Below are positions 1-7,997 of a stretch of DNA of 25,031 bases, one piece after another (the stretch's first letter is position 1; each line of letters starts with the position of its first letter). The notes below the pieces were generated by a model. That model did no database searches. It saw only the letters and a program-made list of their open reading frames with translations, and was not told where the DNA came from. The translations under genes and the position numbers were made by a program. The stretch is from Bacteroidia bacterium. GTDB taxonomy: Bacteria; Bacteroidota; Bacteroidia; SpSt-205. Location: contig JANXCJ010000009.1 in the NCBI GenBank assembly GCA_025060275.1, positions 1 through 25,031 of the forward strand, given 5' to 3'.

Positions 1-533
1 ACTGTAATAACGCCATCCTTTCCAACCTTTTCCATGGCATCGGCAATGAGCTTGCCTATCTCTTCATCTCCATTTGCGGATAGAGAGGCTACTTGAGCGA
101 TTTCTCTAGAACTCGTAACAGGGCGGCTGAGCTTCTTGAGCTCTTCTACTACAACTTTTACGGCTTCATCAATCCCACGCTTGACCTCCATGGGATTAGC
201 CCCTGCTGTTACGGTCTTAAGCCCCTCCCTGAAGATGGCTTGAGCTAATACAGTGGCAGTCGTAGTGCCATCACCCGCTACATCTGAGGTTTTAGAAGCC
301 ACTTCTTTCACCATCTGAGCACCCAGGTTTTCAAGCGGGTCTCTGAGTGTAATCTCCTTAGCCACTGTGACGCCATCCTTGGTGACAAGGGGTGCCCCGA
401 ATTTCTTCTCAATTGCTACATTTCTTCCACGAGGACCCAGAGTTACCTTTACTGCATTTGCCAGAGCATCCACGCCCGCGAGCAACTTGGCTCGCGCTTC
501 TGTGTTGTAACGGATAATCTTTCCCGTTGCCAT
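1..533 (-). CDS. groEL: Chaperonin GroEL (Hsp60), N-terminal 177 residues, cut by window edge
   Basis: This is the start of the 60-kDa chaperonin, the ATP-driven folding cage that works with GroES in the cytoplasm. The visible protein begins MATGKIIRYNTEAR and carries the family signature blocks: VKVTLGPRGRNV, the ATP-site motif VAGDGTTTATVLAQ (about residues 85-98) and the ANPMEVKRGID segment. The ATG at 533-531 is preceded by an A-rich stretch (AAAAAGAGCT) instead of a clear Shine-Dalgarno sequence, as is usual in Bacteroidota. The reading frame is open to base 1, so the C-terminal two thirds lie outside the window. It sits 23 bp downstream of groES in the standard groESL order and is presumably cotranscribed. 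Identification is secure; only the end is missing. Confidence 0.98.
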   Translation of the reverse strand, partial: MATGKIIRYNTEARAKLLAGVDALANAVKVTLGPRGRNVAIEKKFGAPLVTKDGVTVAKEITLRDPLENLGAQMVKEVASKTSDVAGDGTTTATVLAQAIFREGLKTVTAGANPMEVKRGIDEAVKVVVEELKKLSRPVTSSREIAQVASLSANGDEEIGKLIADAMEKVGKDGVIT

Positions 534-556
534 AGCTCTTTTTGTTTTTTAGTTTC

Positions 557-835
557 TTAGCTAATCACAGCGTAAATGTCAGACTCTCTCATAATGAGAT
601 AATCCTTGCCATCTATAGTGATTTCGGTCCCTGCATATTTACCATAGAGGACCTTGTCGCCTACCTTAACTGTAAGGGGCTCATCCTTTTTGCCGGGACC
701 GACAGCTACCACTGTACCTTTCTGAGGCTTTTCCTTTGCTGTGTCTGGAATGATGATGCCAGCTGCCGTCTTCTCTTCTGCAGGTGCTGGCTCTACTACT
801 ACTCTGTCCGCTAAAGGTTTGATGTTTATCGCCAT
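557..835 (-). CDS. groES: Co-chaperonin GroES (Hsp10), 92 aa
   Basis: This is the 10-kDa lid of the GroEL folding chamber. The protein reads MAINIKPLADRVVVEP and has the mobile-loop/roof region EEKTAAGIIIPDTAKEKPQ followed by GTVVAVGPG, all typical of GroES at normal length. An in-frame ATG exists 12 codons upstream (871), but the ATG at 835 is preferred. It matches the family N-terminus exactly, and AAGGAG lies 3 nt before it, which is close and unusual here because most genes in this window lack such a site. groEL follows after 23 bp. The 147-bp upstream gap (836-982) has no CIRCE operator (TTAGCACTC-N9-GAGTGCTAA), so HrcA control through that site is not supported. It does contain two TTTTGACA boxes, listed separately. 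Confidence 0.97.
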   Translation of the reverse strand: MAINIKPLADRVVVEPAPAEEKTAAGIIIPDTAKEKPQKGTVVAVGPGKKDEPLTVKVGDKVLYGKYAGTEITIDGKDYLIMRESDIYAVIS

Positions 836-905
836 ATGCTCCTTGATTTTGGTTTGATAGAAATAGAACAACTAGTATGCCAGTGCCCATATAAGACTGC
901 CAACT

Positions 906-936
906 TGTCAAAATGTCAGCCACCCTGCTGTCAAAA
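906..936 (-). promoter_or_regulatory. Paired TTTTGACA boxes upstream of groES (possible regulatory region)
   Basis: Two identical 8-mers, TTTTGACA on the minus strand, lie at 936-929 and 913-906. They start 23 bp apart, about two helical turns, and each is followed within 7 to 10 bases by TGGC. They sit 71 to 101 bp before the groES start, in the gap after the acyl-CoA dehydrogenase. No TAnnTTTG or well-placed TATAAT was found with either. They may be a duplicated operator or -35-like element, or chance; there is no direct evidence of function. Confidence 0.25.
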
Positions 937-982
937 AGATGTATGATTCTTGCTTAGGCTACCTTCTCTCCATCACAAAGGC

Positions 983-2173
983 TTAGCCCAGGCCAACCTC
1001 CCGCAGAATATCCCTTGAGATGACTAATTGCTGAATCTCAGAAGTACCCTCTCCTATAGTGCAGAGTTTTATATCCCGGTAGTACTTTTCTACCGGATAG
1101 TCCTTTATGTATCCGTAGCCTCCGAAGATTTGGACAGCTTCATTACAAATTTTCACTCCCACTTCACTTGCATAATATTTAGCCATAGCCGAATAACGAG
1201 TAACGGGCTGCCCTATATTTTTGAGGTAAGCGGCCTTATAGGTCAGAAGTTCTGCTGCGGCTAATTCCATAGCCATATCAGCCAGTTTAAAGGCTATTGC
1301 CTGATGCTCTATAAGAGCTTTGCCAAACTGGGTGCGTTCTTTTGCATATTTGAGAGCGGCTTCATATGCCCCTTTAGCAATGCCGAGAGATAAGGCAGCT
1401 ATAGATATACGCCCCCCATCCAGCACTTGCATTGCCTGATGAAACCCTTCTCCTACCTCACCAATACGCTGAGTATCAGGTACCCATACCCTATCCAAAC
1501 CTACCCATGCCGTTTCACTAGCTCGCATACCCAATTTATCCTCCTTCTTGCCGGGGATAAGTCCTGGCGTACCTTTTTCAATGATGAAAGCAGTAGCATT
1601 CCTAGAAGCCCGGCGATCACCCGTACGGGCTATCACCACGTACACATCTGCGGAGATTCCGTGTGTGATAAAATTTTTCTGCCCCGTTATAATCCAACCA
1701 TCACCCTCTCTTACTGCCACCGTATCCATGTTAGAAGCATCAGAGCCCGTATTCGGTTCTGTCAGTGCCCAAGCTCCTAGCCATTCCCCTGAGGCTAACT
1801 TTGGAAGATACTTTCTACGCTGTTCCTCACTACCATGATAATAAATATGTCCTGTACAGAGTGAATTATGCGCTGCCACTGACAGAGCAAAAGCTCCATC
1901 TACCGCTCCCAGTTCTATAATCGCAGCTACGTACTCATAGTACCCTAACCCCGCTCCCCCATACTCTTGCGGAATAAAAATGCCCATTAACCCATAATTT
2001 CCTGCCTCTCTGAGTAACTCTAAGGGAAAGCGTTGCGTCTCATCCAGCTCCCGGACATGGGGCAGAACCTTATCCTGCGCAAAACGACGAGCTATTTCCT
2101 GTACTTGACGCACGGTTTCAGGTACCTCTAAGGAGAAACCCTCCTTCTCGGTTAGCACAGCTTGCATATCCAT
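983..2173 (-). CDS. Acyl-CoA dehydrogenase, short-chain/butyryl type, 396 aa
   Basis: This is an FAD-dependent enzyme that oxidises an acyl-CoA to the trans-2-enoyl-CoA and passes electrons to ETF, as in fatty-acid or branched-chain amino-acid breakdown. The N-terminal helical domain is followed by the FAD/substrate motif WALTEPNTGSDASNM, then ITGQKNFITHG, RTQFGKALIEHQAIAFKLADM and QIFGGYGYIKDYPVEKYYRD. The sequence GEGTSEIQ near the end carries the likely catalytic glutamate (about E375), in the position used by short- and medium-chain members. Length is normal. Two ATGs lie at the start (M1 and M3). The 34-bp gap to the upstream cytochrome gene holds TAATATTG, one mismatch from the Bacteroidota -7 element, so it may have its own weak promoter. 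The exact acyl substrate cannot be told from sequence. Confidence 0.93.
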   Translation of the reverse strand: MDMQAVLTEKEGFSLEVPETVRQVQEIARRFAQDKVLPHVRELDETQRFPLELLREAGNYGLMGIFIPQEYGGAGLGYYEYVAAIIELGAVDGAFALSVAAHNSLCTGHIYYHGSEEQRRKYLPKLASGEWLGAWALTEPNTGSDASNMDTVAVREGDGWIITGQKNFITHGISADVYVVIARTGDRRASRNATAFIIEKGTPGLIPGKKEDKLGMRASETAWVGLDRVWVPDTQRIGEVGEGFHQAMQVLDGGRISIAALSLGIAKGAYEAALKYAKERTQFGKALIEHQAIAFKLADMAMELAAAELLTYKAAYLKNIGQPVTRYSAMAKYYASEVGVKICNEAVQIFGGYGYIKDYPVEKYYRDIKLCTIGEGTSEIQQLVISRDILREVGLG

Positions 2174-2207
2174 CTGCTACAATATTAATACAAACTCACG
2201 GACCACG

Positions 2208-3890
2208 TCATGGGCTTTTTGTTGAAAGCCTGTTCCATGCTTGACGTGCAAGCTCATAATCTGGCTCATACGCTAAAGCATGCTCCAAATGCTTTTTCGT
2301 TAGTTCTAACTTTCCTAAGCCACCAGCTATTATGGCTGCATTATAATGAAGTTGTGCATTCCATGGCTGTATCTGCGTAAGCTTGTAAAGCTCCTGGTAA
2401 GCCTCTTCAGTTGTGATTCTTCCAAGCTGATAAGCTAAGAGAGTATAGCGAAAACGTGCATCAGGGTAGAAGGGTGCCATTTGCGTGATTTTATGCCAGC
2501 CATCCAAGGCTTTCTCAAGGGCTCCTACCATCTCTAATAGATAGCAGTATAACTCCATCGTGCTAAGCGTAGAATCTTTCTGAATAGCTTCTTCAGCATA
2601 CGGAAGCGCATCAGCAGGTTGACCCTTAAGAAGAAGCGCTTGCGCAAGAGCAGCTGAAGGCCCCCACCTTCCTAATATACTTAGAGCTTGCTCTAACAGC
2701 TCCCTATCTCGCCGGCTTTCGTTATACCACTTGAGATAAGCTTGTCCCACCCATATAGAGTCAGGATGGGGCTCCGTAGCACAGATGAGTTTCAGAGACG
2801 ATCTGACGTGAGTCCGCTCTTTCTCAACTACTCTTATATAGTGATCAGTAAATTGAGCATGAGGAATGTCACTTGTGGGGCCCTTGGGCATGTGACACTT
2901 GACGCACTCAGTACGGGGGTGGGAGGGTGAGCTGCAGCCTTTCTCATGACAACTTATGCAACGCTTATCATATGAGGGGGAAGGAGAGAGAGGATGCGGG
3001 TCATGACAAGTCGTGCAGGTCAATTTTGCCCTTTGGAAGCAGGTAGAACGCAAAAGCCTTTCTACATGAGAGGCGATCCCAAAGCTCCCCAATTCAGGGC
3101 GCTCTGGCAGGAATATAACCCAATAAGCTGCTAAGGAGTCCCCAGGCTTCCAGCCCTTCCTCTTTTCTATAGCAATGCCCTCCAAGTGACACCGGCTACA
3201 TACATCCATTTGGCGCTGGGGCGACCATTTACTCCAATGATAGGCAGGGTCCTTAGGGTTAGCTACATGCTGGCTGCCAGGACCATGACAAGACTCACAC
3301 CCCAGAGCGTGTCCTAACTGGGAATACTGATTGTAAGTTCCTTCAATAGATATCCATCCACTCGCATGACAGAAAAGACAACTCGGCTGAATCTCTCGGG
3401 AAAAACGAGAATTGTGCCCCTCTGCATAGCCGGGAGACAGGTCCCATTTACGAGAAAGGCTATACCACGTAAGCGGTGCCTCATATAGAAAGCCATTGCG
3501 GAATAGAAGGTAAGAGCGCGTCTGATGCCCCGAACCAATCACATAATCTAATCTCTCCCGCCGAATATAAACAGTATCACCTGCTTGCAGACGATACTCA
3601 TACAGCACCAGTGTATCCCCCTCCCATCGCGCATGATAATAAAATTTGCGATGCGGATCATACACAGGAGACTGCTGAAAATCTTCTAACCGCTTTAGGC
3701 TACTAGTAATGCGTTGAAAGGAGTGAGCTTTCCAGGTAGAAGCATACGCTTTGCTAATGGCTGCATGACACGATGCACAGATTGAGTCGCCTACATATTT
3801 ACTCTCTCTTTCTTCTTTTACCTCGCCTCCCTGACAAGAAACATAAAGAGCTATACATAGCGCCCCCAGCACTGCCATCCACCCTCGCAC
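2208..3890 (-). CDS. Heptaheme c-type cytochrome with C-terminal TPR domain, probable lipoprotein, 560 aa
   Basis: This is a predicted exported multiheme electron-transfer protein. The N-terminus (MRGWMAVLGALCIALYVSC) is a short charged-then-hydrophobic signal ending in YVSC, which could be a lipobox with C19 lipidated. Seven CXXCH heme-binding motifs follow: C38-H42, C171-H175, C198-H202, C231-H235, C292-H296, C311-H315 and C329-H333. The segment DYVIGSGHQTRSYLLFRNG before heme 2 resembles a poorly characterised family of multiheme cytochromes with TPRs. From about residue 375 to the end the protein is helical, with TPR-like repeats (LLEMVGALEKALDGWHKI, AAIIAGGLGKLELTKKHLEHALAYEPDYE). The start is probably the GTG at 3890, which gives the signal peptide its arginine; an ATG at 3878 is the alternative. 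The GTG is 1 nt from the end of tRNA-Thr. The redox partner is unknown. Confidence 0.88.
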   Translation of the reverse strand: MRGWMAVLGALCIALYVSCQGGEVKEERESKYVGDSICASCHAAISKAYASTWKAHSFQRITSSLKRLEDFQQSPVYDPHRKFYYHARWEGDTLVLYEYRLQAGDTVYIRRERLDYVIGSGHQTRSYLLFRNGFLYEAPLTWYSLSRKWDLSPGYAEGHNSRFSREIQPSCLFCHASGWISIEGTYNQYSQLGHALGCESCHGPGSQHVANPKDPAYHWSKWSPQRQMDVCSRCHLEGIAIEKRKGWKPGDSLAAYWVIFLPERPELGSFGIASHVERLLRSTCFQRAKLTCTTCHDPHPLSPSPSYDKRCISCHEKGCSSPSHPRTECVKCHMPKGPTSDIPHAQFTDHYIRVVEKERTHVRSSLKLICATEPHPDSIWVGQAYLKWYNESRRDRELLEQALSILGRWGPSAALAQALLLKGQPADALPYAEEAIQKDSTLSTMELYCYLLEMVGALEKALDGWHKITQMAPFYPDARFRYTLLAYQLGRITTEEAYQELYKLTQIQPWNAQLHYNAAIIAGGLGKLELTKKHLEHALAYEPDYELARQAWNRLSTKSP

Positions 3891-3891
3891 G

Positions 3892-3963
3892 AGCCATCTG
3901 GCGGATTTGAACCGCCGACCTGCTGATTACGAATCAGCTGCTCTACCGCTGAGCTAAGATGGC
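3892..3963 (-). tRNA. tRNA-Thr (anticodon CGU)
   Basis: The minus strand folds into a standard cloverleaf. The acceptor stem is GCCATCT/AGATGGC, the D arm GCTC-AGCGGTA-GAGC, and the anticodon arm GCTGA-TTCGTAA-TCAGC with anticodon CGT. The T arm is GGCGG-TTCAAAT-CCGCC. The discriminator is U (base 3892) and CCA is not encoded. It lies 1 nt downstream of tRNA-Val and 1 nt upstream of the GTG of the cytochrome gene, so it is probably processed from a common precursor. Confidence 0.96.
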
Positions 3964-3964
3964 G

Positions 3965-4038
3965 TGGGAACTGGTGGATTCGAACCACCGACCTCCTGCT
4001 TGTAAGGCAGGCGCTCTAAACCCCTGAGCTAAGCTCCC
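3965..4038 (-). tRNA. tRNA-Val (anticodon UAC)
   Basis: The cloverleaf on the minus strand has acceptor stem GGGAGCT/AGTTCCC (one G-U pair), anticodon arm CCTGC-CTTACAA-GCAGG with anticodon TAC, and T arm GGTGG-TTCGAAT-CCACC. The discriminator is A and CCA is not encoded. It begins 22 bp after the methyltransferase stop codon. TACCTTTG, a perfect TAnnTTTG, ends 3 bp before its 5' end, so it probably starts a tRNA-Val/tRNA-Thr transcript. Confidence 0.97.
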
Positions 4039-4041
4039 TCA

Positions 4042-4049
4042 CAAAGGTA
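4042..4049 (-). promoter_or_regulatory. Candidate -7 promoter element for the tRNA-Val/tRNA-Thr unit
   Basis: TACCTTTG on the minus strand matches the Bacteroidota -7 consensus TAnnTTTG and ends 3 bp before the tRNA-Val 5' end, about where a tRNA promoter should be. No convincing TTG -33 element is seen 17 to 23 bp upstream, so the call rests on one element and its position. Confidence 0.45.
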
Positions 4050-4060
4050 CAAAACTGAGA

Positions 4061-4798
4061 TTATATAGGCTCCGCTATCGCCAAAAGAGAAGACCCCCGC
4101 CAACTTCTCGGAAGAATACGCCCCTCCCAGTACATCAATTCTCCTACCATTCGGTGAAATAAAAGCGCCCATCCCCGCGGCGGCTCAAAACTTTCTGCTC
4201 TACGCCCTATTAGCTTGATAGTCAGCCAGATTATCCAGTACAGGCTATGAAAAAAATACCTCCAAAAAATCAGACGATAACCTGCTTTTTCTAATTCCCC
4301 CTCAAGAGTGGAAATGTCGTATCTCAAGAAGTGCCCCCATGTCCTATCAAAGACAGACCATATACCCATACCAGCAGGGACTGTCAGATAAAGGTATCGC
4401 ATTCTAACAAAGTGCTCCTTGATCTGGCGTAAAAAATATACCCTCTCTGGAATATGTTCTAGAACATCAAATAGGGCTACACTGCAGTAAGTCATCCGCT
4501 CCTCCGCAGGCAACTCAAAAGCATCTTGTCCATATCGGATAGGCAAATTAGGGGGGGTCGAAGCGGTAAGAGGAGTGAGTTCTACGCCTTTTACATCCCA
4601 ACCCTTATTGAGGAGATAGGCTAGAACAAAGCCTCTACCTGCCCCTATTTCCAACAATGGCTCTGCTCGCCATTTACTGAGATAATGAAAGATAAGGTTG
4701 TTACGAGCTATATGCCAGAAGTTTCGCTCCACACCCTCCGCATATGCAGCAAGCTGTTGAGCTTCCGAAAAGGCTGTATCTGAAAGAGCCCTATGCAT
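4061..4798 (-). CDS. Class I SAM-dependent methyltransferase, 245 aa
   Basis: This is a predicted S-adenosylmethionine-dependent methyltransferase of the broad UbiG-like group (Methyltransf_11/23). Motif I is LLEIGAGRGFVLAYL (about residues 48-62). An acidic residue closes the next strand (GVELT), and the post-motif VALFDVLEHI is typical of the fold. A downstream HFLRYD segment and a hydrophobic aromatic stretch (FFHSLYWIIWLTIKL) suggest a lipid-like or membrane-associated substrate, but this is inference. The ATG at 4798 overlaps the end of the upstream peptidase gene by 8 bp, so the two are likely translated from one message. The gene ends 22 bp before tRNA-Val and appears to be the last protein gene of the run that begins at tuf. 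The methyl acceptor cannot be identified. Confidence 0.85.
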   Translation of the reverse strand: MHRALSDTAFSEAQQLAAYAEGVERNFWHIARNNLIFHYLSKWRAEPLLEIGAGRGFVLAYLLNKGWDVKGVELTPLTASTPPNLPIRYGQDAFELPAEERMTYCSVALFDVLEHIPERVYFLRQIKEHFVRMRYLYLTVPAGMGIWSVFDRTWGHFLRYDISTLEGELEKAGYRLIFWRYFFHSLYWIIWLTIKLIGRRAESFEPPRGWALLFHRMVGELMYWEGRILPRSWRGSSLLAIAEPI

Positions 4799-6509
4799 GC
4801 AAGGTTTTCTTTATTTTTTTCAGCTGCGACAATATAAACTGAAATATTTGTATCAATTCATCAGTATCAAAGAAAAACTTTACGCCAGCTGCTTCATATA
4901 TCTCAGGCACTGTCTTGATATATCCCAAGGAGAGTGCATGAAGATACTTATCTACTGTTGCTTCTGGATTTTTACTGTACGCATACCACACTTGAAGAGC
5001 ACCTAACTGGGCTAGTCCGTATTCTATATAATAGAGAGGTACCTCAAAAATATGGAGCTGCTTGTGCCAAAGTGTCTCTAAGGTGCCTTCCGGCCATTCT
5101 ACCTCCCTTCCATGAAAGCGCAGGTAAAGTTCTTTCCACTTTTCACGCCGCTGTTTTACAGTATGATTTGGATGCTTGTAAAGCCACTCTTGAAAGGCGT
5201 CTACAGTAGCTATCCATGGGAAAAGCGTTATGATGCGACTAATGTGCTGAAACCAGGCCCGAGCCTGATCAGAAGGATTAGGATAAAATACAGCAGGGTA
5301 AAGAGCCATGAGTTCCATGCTCGTTGAGGCTAACTCAGCTACCTCAGATGGGTATTCCCGCTGAAGGAGGAAGGGAAGGTGTCTACTCTGGAAGGTATGT
5401 AGGGCATGTCCCACTTCATGTACGAAAGTTATCAAATCGCTATGGGAGCCAGCAGCATTCATAAAAATAAAGGCCATACCAGATTCTTGCAGAGAGTAGT
5501 TATAGCCGCCAGGGGCTTTGCCAGGCCTGGAGAAAAGGTCTAAATGTCCCATTTCTTTCATATAGCTCACTACTTCGGCTATGCGGGGATGAATACGGTG
5601 AAACACCTCTATACTTTTCGTGATAAGTTCTTCCTCTGTTTGAAAAGGGCGCAAAGGTCTATGAGGGTCACAGGCATCTACTGCCAAATCCCAAGGGTAT
5701 AGAACCTCTAATCCAAGCATCTGCTTGCGATGATGCATCAAACTCTTATACAAGCGACGAACAAGACGCTCTACTAGCCTGTGGAAATTATGGCATAATT
5801 CCACACTCCAGTCAAAGCGACCTAGCTGGCGAAAACGAAAATCATAATAGTTCTCAAATCCCGCATTCCGAGCCATCTGCGTACGCGTAACGATAAGCTG
5901 ACTCATAATTTCCTCTAAACGCTCCGCATAGGCAGCTCGGGCATTGTAGATTTTATGCCATGCTTCTTCTCTACGATCCCTGTCAGGAGACTCTAGAAAT
6001 AAGCTTGCTTGCGGCAGGGTAAAGGTCTTTCCCTCTATTTCCACCGTAAGCTGTCCTATAAGTTCATTATACTCCTTCGCCAGGAGCTCAGCCCTAACTT
6101 CTAGAGGAATATTCTCCGGGCGATAGAGATCAAGGTAGTTCTGTACGATTCGGTTGAAGTTGAAGAACTCCTCTTGGGGGAGGAGAGCCCGCCAGGGAGA
6201 TTCCCAATACTTGCGATAAAGATGATAGCGTGCTTCCTGTAGCTTAGGTTGAATTTCTTCTATATATTTCTCATAAGCCTTTCTACTATTCTCATCTTGG
6301 GTATTTTGAGTGAAGCGAATAAAACTCCATGCTGCTTCCTCACTAACTGCCACTTCTAGCTCATTGACACGACGAAGCCATTGATAGAAATCAGAGAAAC
6401 TCCTACAGGTAGTACTGCGGAGCTCTTCCACGAAGGGAGCAAGAACCTCCCAGCTTGTTAGATGGAGTTGTAGGGGAAGCCATTCTCGTAGCGGGCGAGT
6501 GATTTGCAT
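4791..6509 (-). CDS. M3-family zinc metallopeptidase (oligoendopeptidase F-like), 572 aa
   Basis: This is a predicted cytoplasmic zinc oligopeptidase that would trim short peptides released during protein turnover. The active-site motif FVHEVGHALHTF gives zinc ligands H364 and H368 and catalytic E365. A second conserved block, VAELASTSMELM, supplies the expected third ligand (about E392). The long helical N-terminal half and overall length fit the M3B/PepF group, and no signal peptide is visible. The frame can be opened with a TTG at 6524, but the ATG at 6509 (MQITRPLREWLPLQ) is preferred because it is a standard codon and sits 24 bp after the upstream stop. It overlaps the methyltransferase start by 8 bp. 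Substrate range is not readable from sequence. Confidence 0.93.
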   Translation of the reverse strand: MQITRPLREWLPLQLHLTSWEVLAPFVEELRSTTCRSFSDFYQWLRRVNELEVAVSEEAAWSFIRFTQNTQDENSRKAYEKYIEEIQPKLQEARYHLYRKYWESPWRALLPQEEFFNFNRIVQNYLDLYRPENIPLEVRAELLAKEYNELIGQLTVEIEGKTFTLPQASLFLESPDRDRREEAWHKIYNARAAYAERLEEIMSQLIVTRTQMARNAGFENYYDFRFRQLGRFDWSVELCHNFHRLVERLVRRLYKSLMHHRKQMLGLEVLYPWDLAVDACDPHRPLRPFQTEEELITKSIEVFHRIHPRIAEVVSYMKEMGHLDLFSRPGKAPGGYNYSLQESGMAFIFMNAAGSHSDLITFVHEVGHALHTFQSRHLPFLLQREYPSEVAELASTSMELMALYPAVFYPNPSDQARAWFQHISRIITLFPWIATVDAFQEWLYKHPNHTVKQRREKWKELYLRFHGREVEWPEGTLETLWHKQLHIFEVPLYYIEYGLAQLGALQVWYAYSKNPEATVDKYLHALSLGYIKTVPEIYEAAGVKFFFDTDELIQIFQFILSQLKKIKKTLHA

Positions 6510-6533
6510 GTTGCAAAAAAACAAAAATTCACT

Positions 6534-7997
6534 CTATCGGTTCTGAGAGACATCCCCTGCAACTTCATACCTTTTATCCTTGACACGTTCGTATCCTGCT
6601 CGGGCCTTTTGAATTAAACCTGTTCTACCTACACTTTGTGCGATTTTTTCAGCTTCTTTGTAATAGAGACGCGCATTATGCCAGTCACCGGCTCGCTCAT
6701 AGAGTTGAGCTAAGTACAAGGCAGCATATCCCCGAATCCAGTGTTCCTTTTCTGTAACCTGCCGAGTAGCCTGATAGTAAGCAAACCGCGCAGGCTCTTC
6801 CCTACCCCACCGATGATAGAGCCTTCCATAAGTATAATACAGCATAGCTCGATCATCACCTGTGAGGGATGATATCATTTCCCGAAGAGGCTCCAATGAA
6901 TCACGGGCAGCCTCAAACTGTCTTCGTTGGATGAGCCAGCGAACCTTCCAAAGGAGCTGCTCTACTTTATGAGGGGGAGAGACAAGCCACCCTTTGGCAA
7001 ATTCTTGAGCTATGATATCTTCTTCCCACAGTAGATTAGAATAGCTAATAGCTGCATGCCATAGCTCCTTAGCCATAGTGGTATCACCCCGAGTCCATGC
7101 TATGTACCCTCTCCATGTATATTGAGAAGCTAGTCCGAAGGGTTGAAACTGCTTGATTACAAACTGACGCCAAGTCTCTTCAGCTTCTTTCCACCTTCCT
7201 TGGTACAAATAGACCTTCCCTAACCAGTAAAGAGCGTAAGGAAAACGACTTACTTGGGGTAATTGGCTGAGACTTACTAGCATAGTCTCTGCCTCTCCGA
7301 GACGTCCTTCTTCTACTGCATGTAGAGCGATCGCAAAACGCCAAAGGTAGGGAGGCACCCTTTGTGAGAATAGCAAATACCTGCAGCTATCCAACCATTT
7401 ACCTGCTAAAGTGTCAAAGTTTTTTAGGAGAAAGAAATACAATAGACTAGCCTCCCAGACGATGTACCCTTCGGATTGAGCTGCCTGACGCAAGTGCTCA
7501 ATCGCTTTTGCCCATCTTTGTTCTGGTTTACCGGGTATCCATCTTTCATAGGGGGGCGGTAGAGTAGCGAATACTACTTGCCATAGTCCTTGCCACTGGT
7601 GTGTAAGGGGATCTCGGGGTAATCCCTTCTGAATGAGCCGCCAGCTTTTCCAAGCTGCCATGCCCGCAGAGAGCCAGTCCCGTTCCATAGCAGCTATGAC
7701 AGCCCTTTGCGCATATGCATCTGCTACTAACTCTGGCAAGGTTGGAGCGATCTGCCGCTCAAATTGCCTCTCATATAGATTTGTAGTTTCCCAAAAGGCT
7801 TTCCGCTCGGCAGGAGATAAAGGAAATAGTGCCTTAAAGAAGGCTATCCGATGATTATCCCACGTGATGTAGGACCCATTCCATTCAAGGGTAACCTCGC
7901 GCTCTGCAGCCTCAAAATCCAGGTCCCATAGCGCATAAATAAAACCTGCCCGTTGCGCAGAGAGCCAACTAAGGCATACTAACAGCCACTTCCTCAA
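6534..7997 (-). CDS. Exported TPR-repeat protein of unknown function, 487 aa
   Basis: I recognise the repeat type but not a specific family. The N-terminus MRKWLLVCLSWLSAQRAG looks like a Sec signal peptide (positive n-region, hydrophobic core, likely cut after SAQ or QRA), so the protein probably acts in the periplasm or at the envelope. The rest is almost entirely helical and rich in Trp and Tyr. TPR-like units include ALYWLGKVYLYQGRWKEAEE, AMLYYTYGRLYHRWGREEPA and GYAALYLAQLYERAGDWHNA, which suggests a protein-protein scaffold. The start is a TTG (7997-7995), chosen because the signal peptide begins there and no in-frame ATG occurs for more than 100 codons. It overlaps the upstream zinc-ribbon gene by 29 bp, implying translational coupling. 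Confidence 0.78.
   Translation of the reverse strand: MRKWLLVCLSWLSAQRAGFIYALWDLDFEAAEREVTLEWNGSYITWDNHRIAFFKALFPLSPAERKAFWETTNLYERQFERQIAPTLPELVADAYAQRAVIAAMERDWLSAGMAAWKSWRLIQKGLPRDPLTHQWQGLWQVVFATLPPPYERWIPGKPEQRWAKAIEHLRQAAQSEGYIVWEASLLYFFLLKNFDTLAGKWLDSCRYLLFSQRVPPYLWRFAIALHAVEEGRLGEAETMLVSLSQLPQVSRFPYALYWLGKVYLYQGRWKEAEETWRQFVIKQFQPFGLASQYTWRGYIAWTRGDTTMAKELWHAAISYSNLLWEEDIIAQEFAKGWLVSPPHKVEQLLWKVRWLIQRRQFEAARDSLEPLREMISSLTGDDRAMLYYTYGRLYHRWGREEPARFAYYQATRQVTEKEHWIRGYAALYLAQLYERAGDWHNARLYYKEAEKIAQSVGRTGLIQKARAGYERVKDKRYEVAGDVSQNR

Noticed and set aside
867..883. A sigma-54-like promoter (CTGGCATACTAGTTGTT) before groES
   Set aside because: The -24 half fits, but the essential -12 GC reads GT, and there is no sigma-54 activator gene nearby.
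681..923. An 80-residue reading frame on the minus strand across groES and its upstream region
   Set aside because: It overlaps the highly conserved groES in another frame and has a low-complexity Ser/Arg-rich product with no recognisable features.
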